Shown piece by piece: positions 18,015 to 24,471 of a stretch of 24,471 nucleotides of DNA. Under the pieces are notes generated by a model that was not told the origin of the DNA, did not search any database, and was given only the letters and a program-made list of their open reading frames with translations. The translations under genes and the position numbers were made by a program. How positions within the stretch are numbered: position 1 is the stretch's first letter; each line of letters starts with the position of its first letter. This DNA comes from Citromicrobium sp. (GTDB lineage Bacteria; Pseudomonadota; Alphaproteobacteria; Sphingomonadales; Sphingomonadaceae), in the NCBI GenBank assembly GCA_002712945.1, contig PAVA01000084.1:1-24471 (forward strand), given 5' to 3'.

Positions 18015-20916
18015 GCACCGCCTGCTCAATCTGACTCCGCTCGCACTGGCGGCCATGCTGGCCCCCGTTCCGCTGGCAGCGCAGGAAATCCCCGAGGAGT
18101 CCGCCCCTACCCCGCCGACCGACCCCGAAGCCGCGCAGATCGTCGCCGAGATCGAAGCCATCGCGGGCGGCGATCCCTCCGCCGACCCGGAGGGCGATCT
18201 GGCCAAGCTCGCCGAGCTGCGCGCGCGCGCCAAAGCCAGCGGCAAGGTTCCGCTGACCGATCTCGGCGTGCTCGAAAGCCAGTTCGGCGCGGCCTATTTC
18301 TACCTGCGCGATTTCGAGAAGGCGCTGCCCTATTTCGATGCCGCGGCGGACCTCTTCAGGCGCGGCAACGCCCCGCTCGAAGAGATCGCCGGGCTGTACA
18401 ACAACCAGGCCGCCATCCTCGCCTCGCTGGCGCGCTATCCCGAGTCCGAGGAATACCACCGCAAGGCGCTGGCCATCCGGCGCGAGATCGAAGGCGAGCG
18501 CGGGCCGTTCGTCGCCTCCTCGCTCTTCGGCCTCGGCCACATTGCCTATCGTCAGGGCCGGGTTCTGGAGGCGCTCGACTACCTGCGCCCCGCCGCCGAA
18601 CAGACGCTAGAGTTTCTGGGGCCCGAGGACATGCTGACCTCGCTGCGCCTGACCTCGCTCGCGTCGGTGCTGGGCCGGGCGGGCTATGACAACGAGGCGA
18701 TCGAGACCGCCCGCCTCGCGGTCCGGCTCTCGCGAGAGAACCTGGGGGAGGACCACCAGCTTTACGGCGTCGCAGTCAACAATCTCGGCCATGCGCTGAT
18801 GCAGGCGCGCCTGTTGGGCGAGGCGATTCCGGTGCTGCGCGAGGCGCTGCGAATCCGGGTCGAGACGGTCGGGGAGGATGCCAGCGGCACCGCCGTGGGC
18901 CTGCGCAATCTCTCGCAGGCACTGATGCTCGACGGCAAGGCTGAGGAAGCCGAGACGCTGCAACGCCGCGCGGTCGAAATCTACGAGCAGACGGGCGAGG
19001 TCGAAAACCCTTTCGCTCTCGCGACGATGTATTCCGCGCTGGCAGAGCACTACGCGATGCGCGGCGATTGGGCGGGTTACGACGAGCTGGCGGACAAGGC
19101 AGTCGCTTCGGCCGACGCGGCTATCGACGACGAAAGCGTCGAACAGGCGCTGATCCATCTCCACCGCGCACAGTGGTGGATGCGGCGCGCGCGGACGGCC
19201 GAGGCACTTGCCGAAGCGGAGCATTGGGTGCCGGTCGTGCGCGAGGCATTCATCGAAACGCACGAGGACCGCATCTGGACCGAGCTGCTGCTGGCGCGCC
19301 TGCGGCAGATGGAGGGGCAGCCCTCGGCGGACTACCTACCGCGGGCGGACGAGGCGATGGACGTGATCGCGGGACGGCTGGCCGATGTCGCCGTGTCCGA
19401 CACGACGCTGGTGCGCGAGGCGCGGGCGCTGCGCGAGGCGGCGCTGCTCTACCTCGAACTGGGTGCCGCGCTGGGCGATCCCGCGCGCGTCTTCCGCGCG
19501 GCGCAGGTCGCCAATATTTCCGAACTGGCGCGCGGCCAGCAATTCGCGCGCTTCGGTGCCGACGACGATGCGGCCGCAATGCGTGACGAACTGCTCGATC
19601 TCGCGCGCATGACCGGCGAGCTGCGCACGCGCTATCGCGCCGCGCTGGAGAGCGAGGACGAAGTGCTTGCCGCAAGCCTGACGGCGCAGGTGGAGACAGC
19701 CGAACGGGCAGAGCGCGAGGTCGCGCAGCTTCTGACCGAGACCTATCCCGACTTCGTGCGCCGCTTCCGCCCTACCCCGGTCGATCTCGATAGCCTGCAA
19801 GCGCGCTTGCGCCCCGATGACCTGCTGGTCGTCCCGGTCGAGGGGGATCGCGGGAGCTGGATCATCCGCGTGGATGCCGAGGGCGCCTCGTGGAATGCGC
19901 TCGACAACCCGCAGCTGGCCGCGAATGTCGACGCGGTGCGCGATGGGGTGGAGCGACCCGGCCCAGGGGCCTTTCCGCTCGATGCAACACACCGCCTGTT
20001 CCGCCAGATATTCCCCCAAGGCACGCAGGGCGCGCGTCGCGTGCTGCTTTATGGCGGACAGCGGCTCGCCTCGGTCCCGCTAGGCCTGCTGACCAGCGCG
20101 GAGCATGAGGGCGGCCTGTCCGACGCCCCGTGGCTGATCCGCGAGGCGGCGGTGCAGGTGGTCGGCAACCTTGCCCTGCTGGGTGAAGCCGCAGCGCCAT
20201 CCGCTATGGGATCGAACGTGCGCTTCGCAGGCATCGGCGGGGTCGAACTGCCCGGGCAGCCGGGTACCGAAGGCACCACGGGGATCGCGGCGCTGTTCCG
20301 TGGGGGGCGGCCCGATGCGCCCTCCATCGCCTCGCTCCCGCCGCTGCCCGGCGCGGCAAGAGAATTGCGCGAAATCGCCGATGCCCTGCGTTCGCGCGAC
20401 AATGTCCTGCTGATCGGGCCCGATGCTGCCGAGGAGAACGTCAAACGCACGGACCTCAGCGCCATCGATATCCTCGTCTTCGCAACGCACGGGCTGGTCG
20501 CAGGCGAAGTGACCGGGCTGTGGGAGCCCGCCCTGCTGGTGGGCACGCAGGGGCCGGACAGCGGCGAGGACGGGCTGCTGGGGGCGAGCGAGATCGCGCG
20601 GCTCGATCTCGACGCGGACTGGGTCATCCTGTCTGCCTGCAACACGGCGGCGGGAAGCGGCAGCGACGGGCCGACCTATTCGGGGCTGGCGACCGCTTTT
20701 GCGCAAGCCGGCGCGCGCAGCCTGCTGCTCTCGCACTGGCGGGTTCGCGACGACGCGGCCGCCTTCCTGAGCGTGGGGACCGTGGCGGGATCGCGCACGG
20801 GCGCCGACCGGGCCGAGGCGCTGCGCCAGGCCCAGCTCGACCTGATTTCGCAGACCGGGATCGAGGGCGCCAGCCACCCTTCGGTATGGGCGCCGTTCGT
20901 GCTGGTCGACAACTGA
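17986..20916 (+). CDS. Exported TPR-CHAT protease-like protein
   Basis: A 976-residue protein. From ATG 17986 it begins with a Sec-type signal peptide (RLLNLTPLALAAMLAPVPLAAQ, cleavage near residue 34), so it should enter the periplasm; the longer upstream frame lies wholly inside the lipoprotein gene and is not used. Residues about 80-400 are kinesin-light-chain-like TPRs (LYNNQAAILASLARYPESEEYHRKAL and similar, repeated). A helical linker follows to about 600. The C-terminal 350 residues are a CHAT domain: FATHG gives H835 and LSACNTA gives C885, the His/Cys dyad of this caspase-clan fold, followed by ARSLLLSHWRVRDDAA and a closing WAPFVLV strand. With the dyad intact it is probably a cysteine protease whose TPRs pick the substrate. 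The start overlaps the lipoprotein by 29 bp. The 3' end is 7 bp from the convergent SulP gene. Its substrate is unknown; the FecR/modular protein is a plausible guess. Confidence 0.87.
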   Translation: MRSIISRSNRHRLLNLTPLALAAMLAPVPLAAQEIPEESAPTPPTDPEAAQIVAEIEAIAGGDPSADPEGDLAKLAELRARAKASGKVPLTDLGVLESQFGAAYFYLRDFEKALPYFDAAADLFRRGNAPLEEIAGLYNNQAAILASLARYPESEEYHRKALAIRREIEGERGPFVASSLFGLGHIAYRQGRVLEALDYLRPAAEQTLEFLGPEDMLTSLRLTSLASVLGRAGYDNEAIETARLAVRLSRENLGEDHQLYGVAVNNLGHALMQARLLGEAIPVLREALRIRVETVGEDASGTAVGLRNLSQALMLDGKAEEAETLQRRAVEIYEQTGEVENPFALATMYSALAEHYAMRGDWAGYDELADKAVASADAAIDDESVEQALIHLHRAQWWMRRARTAEALAEAEHWVPVVREAFIETHEDRIWTELLLARLRQMEGQPSADYLPRADEAMDVIAGRLADVAVSDTTLVREARALREAALLYLELGAALGDPARVFRAAQVANISELARGQQFARFGADDDAAAMRDELLDLARMTGELRTRYRAALESEDEVLAASLTAQVETAERAEREVAQLLTETYPDFVRRFRPTPVDLDSLQARLRPDDLLVVPVEGDRGSWIIRVDAEGASWNALDNPQLAANVDAVRDGVERPGPGAFPLDATHRLFRQIFPQGTQGARRVLLYGGQRLASVPLGLLTSAEHEGGLSDAPWLIREAAVQVVGNLALLGEAAAPSAMGSNVRFAGIGGVELPGQPGTEGTTGIAALFRGGRPDAPSIASLPPLPGAARELREIADALRSRDNVLLIGPDAAEENVKRTDLSAIDILVFATHGLVAGEVTGLWEPALLVGTQGPDSGEDGLLGASEIARLDLDADWVILSACNTAAGSGSDGPTYSGLATAFAQAGARSLLLSHWRVRDDAAAFLSVGTVAGSRTGADRAEALRQAQLDLISQTGIEGASHPSVWAPFVLVDN

Positions 20917-20923
20917 CCGGGCG

Positions 20924-22678
20924 TTAGATCAACCCCCGCGCGAGATCGTCCACCGGGGGATCGCCATTGCCATCGTCCTTCATCGTTTCGGCGAAGGCCC
21001 GGCTTTGCGACAGGTAGACCTTCCCGCTGAGCTCTTCGATCAGGTGCGTGCGCTCCAGCCGGTCCATCACCGGCCCCTTCACCTCGGACAGGTGCAGCTT
21101 CAGCCCGCCATCGGCGAGGCGGTGGTTGATCGCCTCGAGGCTTTCGAGGCCCGAGGCATCGATCGCGTTGACCGCGCTGCACATCAGGATGACGTGGCGC
21201 AGCTCGGGGCGGTCCGCGACCTCCTCCAGCACATATTCCTCCAGCCAGTTGGCGTTGAGGTAGGTGAGGCTCTCGTCGACCCGGATCGAGAGGACATGCG
21301 GCGCGGTGAACACCTTGTGGCGCTCGATATTGCGGAAATGCTCGGTCTCCGGCACCCGGCCAACGATGGCGGCGTGCGGTCGGCTGGCGCTCCACAGGTA
21401 GAGCAGCAGGCCGACGCCCACCCCCGCGATCACACCCAGCTCCACGCCTGCGAGCAGCGTGATCCCGATGGTCGCGGCGTGCGCGGCGAAATCGGCCTTG
21501 GAATAGCGCCAGAGCTGCCCCGGTGTCTTGAGATCGACGAGGCTGAGCACCGCCACGATGATCGTCGCCGCGAGCGTGGCGATCGGCAGCGAATAGAGCA
21601 GCGGGGTGAGGAACAGCGAGGCAAGCGCGATGCCGACAGCGGTATAGGCTCCGGCAGCGGGCGTTTCCGCCCCGGCATCGAAGTTGACGGCAGAGCGCGC
21701 GAAGCCGCCCGTCACCGGATAGCCGCCCGAGAAGGCGCTGGCGATATTGGCCGCGCCCAGCCCGATCAGTTCCTGATCCGGCTCGATCCGCTGGCGACGC
21801 TTGGCGGCGAGCGTGCGTGCGACAGATACGCTTTCGACGAAGCCGATGATCGAGATCAGCAGGGCGGGCACCCATAGCTGCTGGATCAGCGAGAGGTCGG
21901 TCGATGGCATGGCGAAGGGCGGCAGGCCCTGCGGCACTTCGCCCACGAGGTTCACGCCCTTGTCTTCCAGCCCCAACGCGATGGCAGCAAGGATGGTCAG
22001 GATCACCGCGACCACCGGCCCCGCCTTGGCGATCATGCCGGCCGGGCGGTCCGCGAGGCCGAGCGATTTCAGCGCCGGTTGCGCCCCCTTGCGGACCCAG
22101 AACAGGAACGCGGTGGCAGGCACGCCGACAGCCAGCGTCCACGGGTTCGTCTCGCCCAGCGCGCCTGCCAGCGATCCGAGCATTTCGGGCCAGTTGTCGC
22201 CGCCCGCGCTCACGCCGAGGATGTGCTTCAGCTGGCTGGTCGCGATCAGCAGCCCGCTCGCGGTGATGAAGCCGCTGACCACCGGGTGCGACAGCAGATT
22301 GGCGAGAAAGCCCAGCCGCAGGAGGCCGAGCACCGCCAGCATGACGCCGGACAGCGCCGCGAGCGTGATCGCGGCTTCCAGATATTCCGCGGTGCCCTGC
22401 GCCGCCACGGCTCCGGCCGCGCTCGCGGTCATCAGGCTGACGACTGCGACAGGCCCGACGGCGAGCGTCCGGCTGGTCCCGAATATGGCATAGGCGACCA
22501 GCGGGACAATCGAGGCATAGAGGCCGACGACCGGCGGCAGCCCGGCAAGCAGCGCATAGGCGAGGCTTTGCGGGATGAGCATGATCGTGACGATGATCGC
22601 CGCGACCAGATCATTGGTCAGGACCGAGCTGTTATAGGTCCGACCCCATTCGAGGATCGGGAGGTAGCGCGTCAGCAT
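20924..22678 (-). CDS. SulP-family anion transporter with STAS domain
   Basis: A 584-residue membrane transporter. The N-terminal two-thirds (about 1-410) contain the multiple hydrophobic segments of SulP (SLC26-like) permeases, including the signature around PQSLAYALLAGLPPVVGLYA and the VGPVAVVSLMTA segment. Residues about 440-555 form a cytoplasmic STAS domain (LTYLNANWLEEYVLE, NAIDASGLESL). The family moves sulfate, bicarbonate or related anions, usually with protons or sodium. Its position 20 bp downstream of sulfide:quinone oxidoreductase points to sulfate or sulfite traffic linked with sulfide oxidation. It is the last gene of the minus-strand operon and converges with the CHAT gene with a 7-bp gap, so the two share any transcription end. 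I see no hairpin terminator in that space. Confidence 0.93.
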   Translation of the reverse strand: MLTRYLPILEWGRTYNSSVLTNDLVAAIIVTIMLIPQSLAYALLAGLPPVVGLYASIVPLVAYAIFGTSRTLAVGPVAVVSLMTASAAGAVAAQGTAEYLEAAITLAALSGVMLAVLGLLRLGFLANLLSHPVVSGFITASGLLIATSQLKHILGVSAGGDNWPEMLGSLAGALGETNPWTLAVGVPATAFLFWVRKGAQPALKSLGLADRPAGMIAKAGPVVAVILTILAAIALGLEDKGVNLVGEVPQGLPPFAMPSTDLSLIQQLWVPALLISIIGFVESVSVARTLAAKRRQRIEPDQELIGLGAANIASAFSGGYPVTGGFARSAVNFDAGAETPAAGAYTAVGIALASLFLTPLLYSLPIATLAATIIVAVLSLVDLKTPGQLWRYSKADFAAHAATIGITLLAGVELGVIAGVGVGLLLYLWSASRPHAAIVGRVPETEHFRNIERHKVFTAPHVLSIRVDESLTYLNANWLEEYVLEEVADRPELRHVILMCSAVNAIDASGLESLEAINHRLADGGLKLHLSEVKGPVMDRLERTHLIEELSGKVYLSQSRAFAETMKDDGNGDPPVDDLARGLI

Positions 22679-22698
22679 GGCCTGCTATCGCCTTCGCA

Positions 22699-23919
22699 TC
22701 AGGCCATGCCGGTCGGCTTGGCGAGCCATTCGCGGCCCTTGAGCATCGCGTTCCAGTAGATGCCCGGCAGGATGTCCGTCTTCAGCCGCCAGGCAAGGGC
22801 GCTGGGCTTGGTCCCGTCGATCAGCCACTTGGGGAAGGTGGGCTGCAGCGTGCCGCCATAACCGAACTCGGCCAGCACGATGAGGCCGTGCTGCACGGTC
22901 AGCGGGCAGCTGCCGTAGCCATCGTAGAGCGCGATCGGCTCGTGGCCGTCGAGCACATGGAGTGCATTCGTCGCAACCACCGGCGCCTGCTTGCGCGCGG
23001 CCGCCATGGTCTTGGCGTTGGGCGTGCTCGAACAGTCGCCCAGCGCGAAAACCTCGGGGAACCGGGTGTGCCGCAGGGTATACTGATCGACCTCGGCATA
23101 GCCCGCCTCGTTGGCGAGCGGGCTGGCGGCGACCACCGCATTGCCCTTCTGCGGCGGGCAGACATGGAGCATGTCGAAGTCTCGCTCCACCTCGCCCTTT
23201 TCGGTTGCGAACCAGGCCTTTTGCGCCGGGCCGTCGACCCGGACGAGATTGGACCCGAAATTGAGCCCAATCCCGTATCGATCGACATATTTCATCAGCG
23301 CAGGGACGTAATCGGGCACGCCGAACAGCCCCGGCCCCTGATTGTGAAACTCGACCTCGATGTCCTTCAACACGCCCCGCTTCTCCCAGGCCGAGCAGGA
23401 CAGGTACATCGACTTCTGCGGCGCGCCCGCGCACTTGATGGGCATTGGCGGCTGGGTGAACAGCGCGCGGCCCTTCTTGGTGCGCTGAACCAGTTCCCAG
23501 GTATAGGGCGCGAGGTCGTAGCGATAGTTGGAGGTGACGCCGTTCTGGCCCAGCGTCTCTTCCAGCCCTTCGACCTCCTCCCACGCCAGGCGATTGCCCA
23601 TCGCCACGATCAGCAGATCGTAGGTGACGCTCTCGCCATTATCGAGGCGAACGGTCTTCTTGTCGGGATCGAAACCGGCGACCCCCGCCTTCACCCAGGT
23701 CACACCCTTGGGCATGACCGAGGCTTCGCTGCGGCAGGTCGTCTCCTTCTCGAACACTCCGCCGCCGACCATGGTCCAGCCCGGCTGGTAATAGTGGACC
23801 TCGCGCGGTTCGATCACTGCGATGTCGAGATCGCCGCGCCGGTGCAGCAGGCTCGCGGCGGTCGCGATTCCCGCGGAACCGCCGCCCGCGATGACGATGG
23901 TGTAATGCTGCGCGCTCAT
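22699..23919 (-). CDS. sqr: Sulfide:quinone oxidoreductase, type II
   Basis: A 406-residue FAD enzyme. The N-terminal dinucleotide fold is IVIAGGGSAGIATAASLL (residues about 8-25), and a second FAD-contact motif is FALGDCSSTPN. The redox-active cysteines are C163 in KCAGAPQK and C338 in YGSCPL; these segments match the type II enzymes (mitochondrial SQRDL class). A further Cys in GDCSS (C296) is not obviously part of the active site. SQR oxidises sulfide to a persulfide or polysulfide and passes electrons to the quinone pool, acting at the inner face of the membrane; the C-terminal part (KTDILPGIYWNAMLKG) is the amphipathic membrane-docking end. The start ATG overlaps the previous gene's stop by 4 bp (ATGA on the minus strand). 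With its neighbours it forms a sulfide/persulfide detoxification or use pathway. Confidence 0.93.
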   Translation of the reverse strand: MSAQHYTIVIAGGGSAGIATAASLLHRRGDLDIAVIEPREVHYYQPGWTMVGGGVFEKETTCRSEASVMPKGVTWVKAGVAGFDPDKKTVRLDNGESVTYDLLIVAMGNRLAWEEVEGLEETLGQNGVTSNYRYDLAPYTWELVQRTKKGRALFTQPPMPIKCAGAPQKSMYLSCSAWEKRGVLKDIEVEFHNQGPGLFGVPDYVPALMKYVDRYGIGLNFGSNLVRVDGPAQKAWFATEKGEVERDFDMLHVCPPQKGNAVVAASPLANEAGYAEVDQYTLRHTRFPEVFALGDCSSTPNAKTMAAARKQAPVVATNALHVLDGHEPIALYDGYGSCPLTVQHGLIVLAEFGYGGTLQPTFPKWLIDGTKPSALAWRLKTDILPGIYWNAMLKGREWLAKPTGMA

Positions 23920-24245
23920 GATCGTGACGCCTCGTAGAGCCTGCCCGAACGGTTGCCGGTGCGGCAGAACGCGAGGACGGGAGCGGGGATCTGCGCCAGC
24001 GCCTGCGCGAAATCATCCTTGCGCGCGACGATATCCTCCGCGCTGGCGATCGGAATGAAACGCGTTTCCAGACCCGCCTCTTTGGCCGCGGCCTCGACCT
24101 CGGCCCAGGCGGGCTGGCCCGGCTCCTCTCCATCGGGGCGGTTGCAGATGATCGACCGGAAGCCCTGGTCGACCAGCGCGCGCATGTCCTGCGGAGCGAT
24201 CTGCCCTGCAACCGAAACCGTGTCGTCCAACCTGATGATATCCAT
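23916..24245 (-). CDS. TIGR01244-type sulfurtransferase/phosphatase domain protein
   Basis: A 109-residue cytoplasmic protein of the DUF442/TIGR01244 type, equal to the N-terminal (phosphatase-like) domain of Blh beta-lactamase hydrolase-like proteins. The P-loop is FCRTGNRS with the catalytic C94; the lead-in SIICNRPDGEEPGQPAW is the family signature. In persulfide operons this domain accompanies a dioxygenase or SQR and is thought to move sulfane sulfur. Here it stands alone, without the metallo-beta-lactamase (persulfide dioxygenase) half, which may lie outside the window or be encoded elsewhere. It overlaps the SQR start by 4 bp and follows the YeeE/YedE gene by 45 bp, so it is in the same operon. 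Transferase rather than phosphatase activity is inferred from context. Confidence 0.88.
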   Translation of the reverse strand: MDIIRLDDTVSVAGQIAPQDMRALVDQGFRSIICNRPDGEEPGQPAWAEVEAAAKEAGLETRFIPIASAEDIVARKDDFAQALAQIPAPVLAFCRTGNRSGRLYEASRS

Positions 24246-24290
24246 ATCTCGATGTCCAATCCTTGAAAGGGTCCGCCGCGCTCCGGTTCT

Positions 24291-24471
24291 TCAGCTCCGG
24301 ACCGTCGCGCGGAACAGCAGCATGCCGGCGAGCATGGCCGCCACGAAAATCGCCGCCGGGAGAGACGCGGTGCCAAGCGATGCAAGCGCCGGGCCGGGGC
24401 ACAGGCCTGCAAGCCCCCAACCGATCCCGAACAGCGCCGACCCGCCAATCAGTCGCGGATCGAGGTCGCGC
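24291..24471 (-). CDS. YeeE/YedE-type transporter, C-terminal fragment
   Basis: The last 60 residues of a membrane protein whose start lies beyond the right edge; read on the minus strand from 24470 to the TGA at 24293-24291. It contains GIGWGLAGLCPGPALASLG, the hallmark second half-repeat of YeeE/YedE (DUF395/DUF6691) proteins, followed by one more hydrophobic helix (AAIFVAAMLAGMLLF) and a short basic end. This family imports thiosulfate or related sulfur compounds; the cysteine in LCPGP is the conserved relay residue. The paired halves (PmpA/PmpB) are commonly two adjacent small genes in BigR/SqrR-controlled operons, so another half is probably just outside the window. Confidence 0.85.
   Translation of the reverse strand, partial: RDLDPRLIGGSALFGIGWGLAGLCPGPALASLGTASLPAAIFVAAMLAGMLLFRATVRS

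Overview
The window is GC-rich throughout, with gene content typical of an alphaproteobacterium: a large TonB-dependent receptor, a TPR-sulfotransferase, a Slam/DUF560-type outer-membrane barrel, and a persulfide-handling operon. The combination fits Sphingomonadales best (an Erythrobacter- or Sphingomonas-like organism). That placement is inferred from gene types and composition, not from a marker gene. No rRNA, tRNA, CRISPR array, insertion sequence or integrase was seen.

Layout. Bases 1-365 are the 3' end of a type B carboxylesterase. Bases 642-3973 are a tight two-gene unit: an ATP-grasp ligase and, 5 bp later, a CocE/S15-type serine hydrolase. A 374-bp spacer, AT-rich in its first third, precedes a TonB-dependent receptor (4348-7002). 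A strong hairpin-plus-T-run terminator follows, and only 18 bp after it a TPR-sulfotransferase begins (7092-9050).

The most interesting part is 9100-20916, all on the plus strand. A TPR plus 14-strand-type barrel protein of the Slam/DUF560 (type XI secretion) class (9206-10510) is followed after 15 bp by a 1259-residue secreted protein (10526-14305). That protein has an N-terminal FecR-like domain and three diverged copies of one ~250-residue beta-rich module, two of the joints being long Thr-Pro linkers; each module carries one close cysteine pair. Next come a CsgG-like protein with a C-terminal SH3b domain (14425-15318), an OmpR-family response regulator (15392-16090), a sensor histidine kinase with no canonical start codon where one is expected (about 16087-17436), a lipoprotein with a PPC-like domain (17433-18014), and an exported TPR-CHAT protein with an intact His/Cys dyad (17986-20916). 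The promoter regions of the secretion pair and of the CsgG-like gene carry the same tandem arrangement of TGACA-N5-TGTCA-type sites, two copies 21 bp apart. A palindrome with related half-sites lies just upstream of the response regulator. I read this as one regulated envelope system: a surface-export pair, a CsgG-like envelope protein, a two-component system, and a lipoprotein/CHAT-protease pair. That reading is a hypothesis.

The right end (20924-24471, minus strand, convergent with the CHAT gene) is a sulfur operon reading leftwards: a YeeE/YedE-type transporter (cut by the window edge), a TIGR01244-type sulfurtransferase/phosphatase domain protein, a type II sulfide:quinone oxidoreductase, and a SulP anion transporter with a STAS domain. 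Its promoter lies outside the window.
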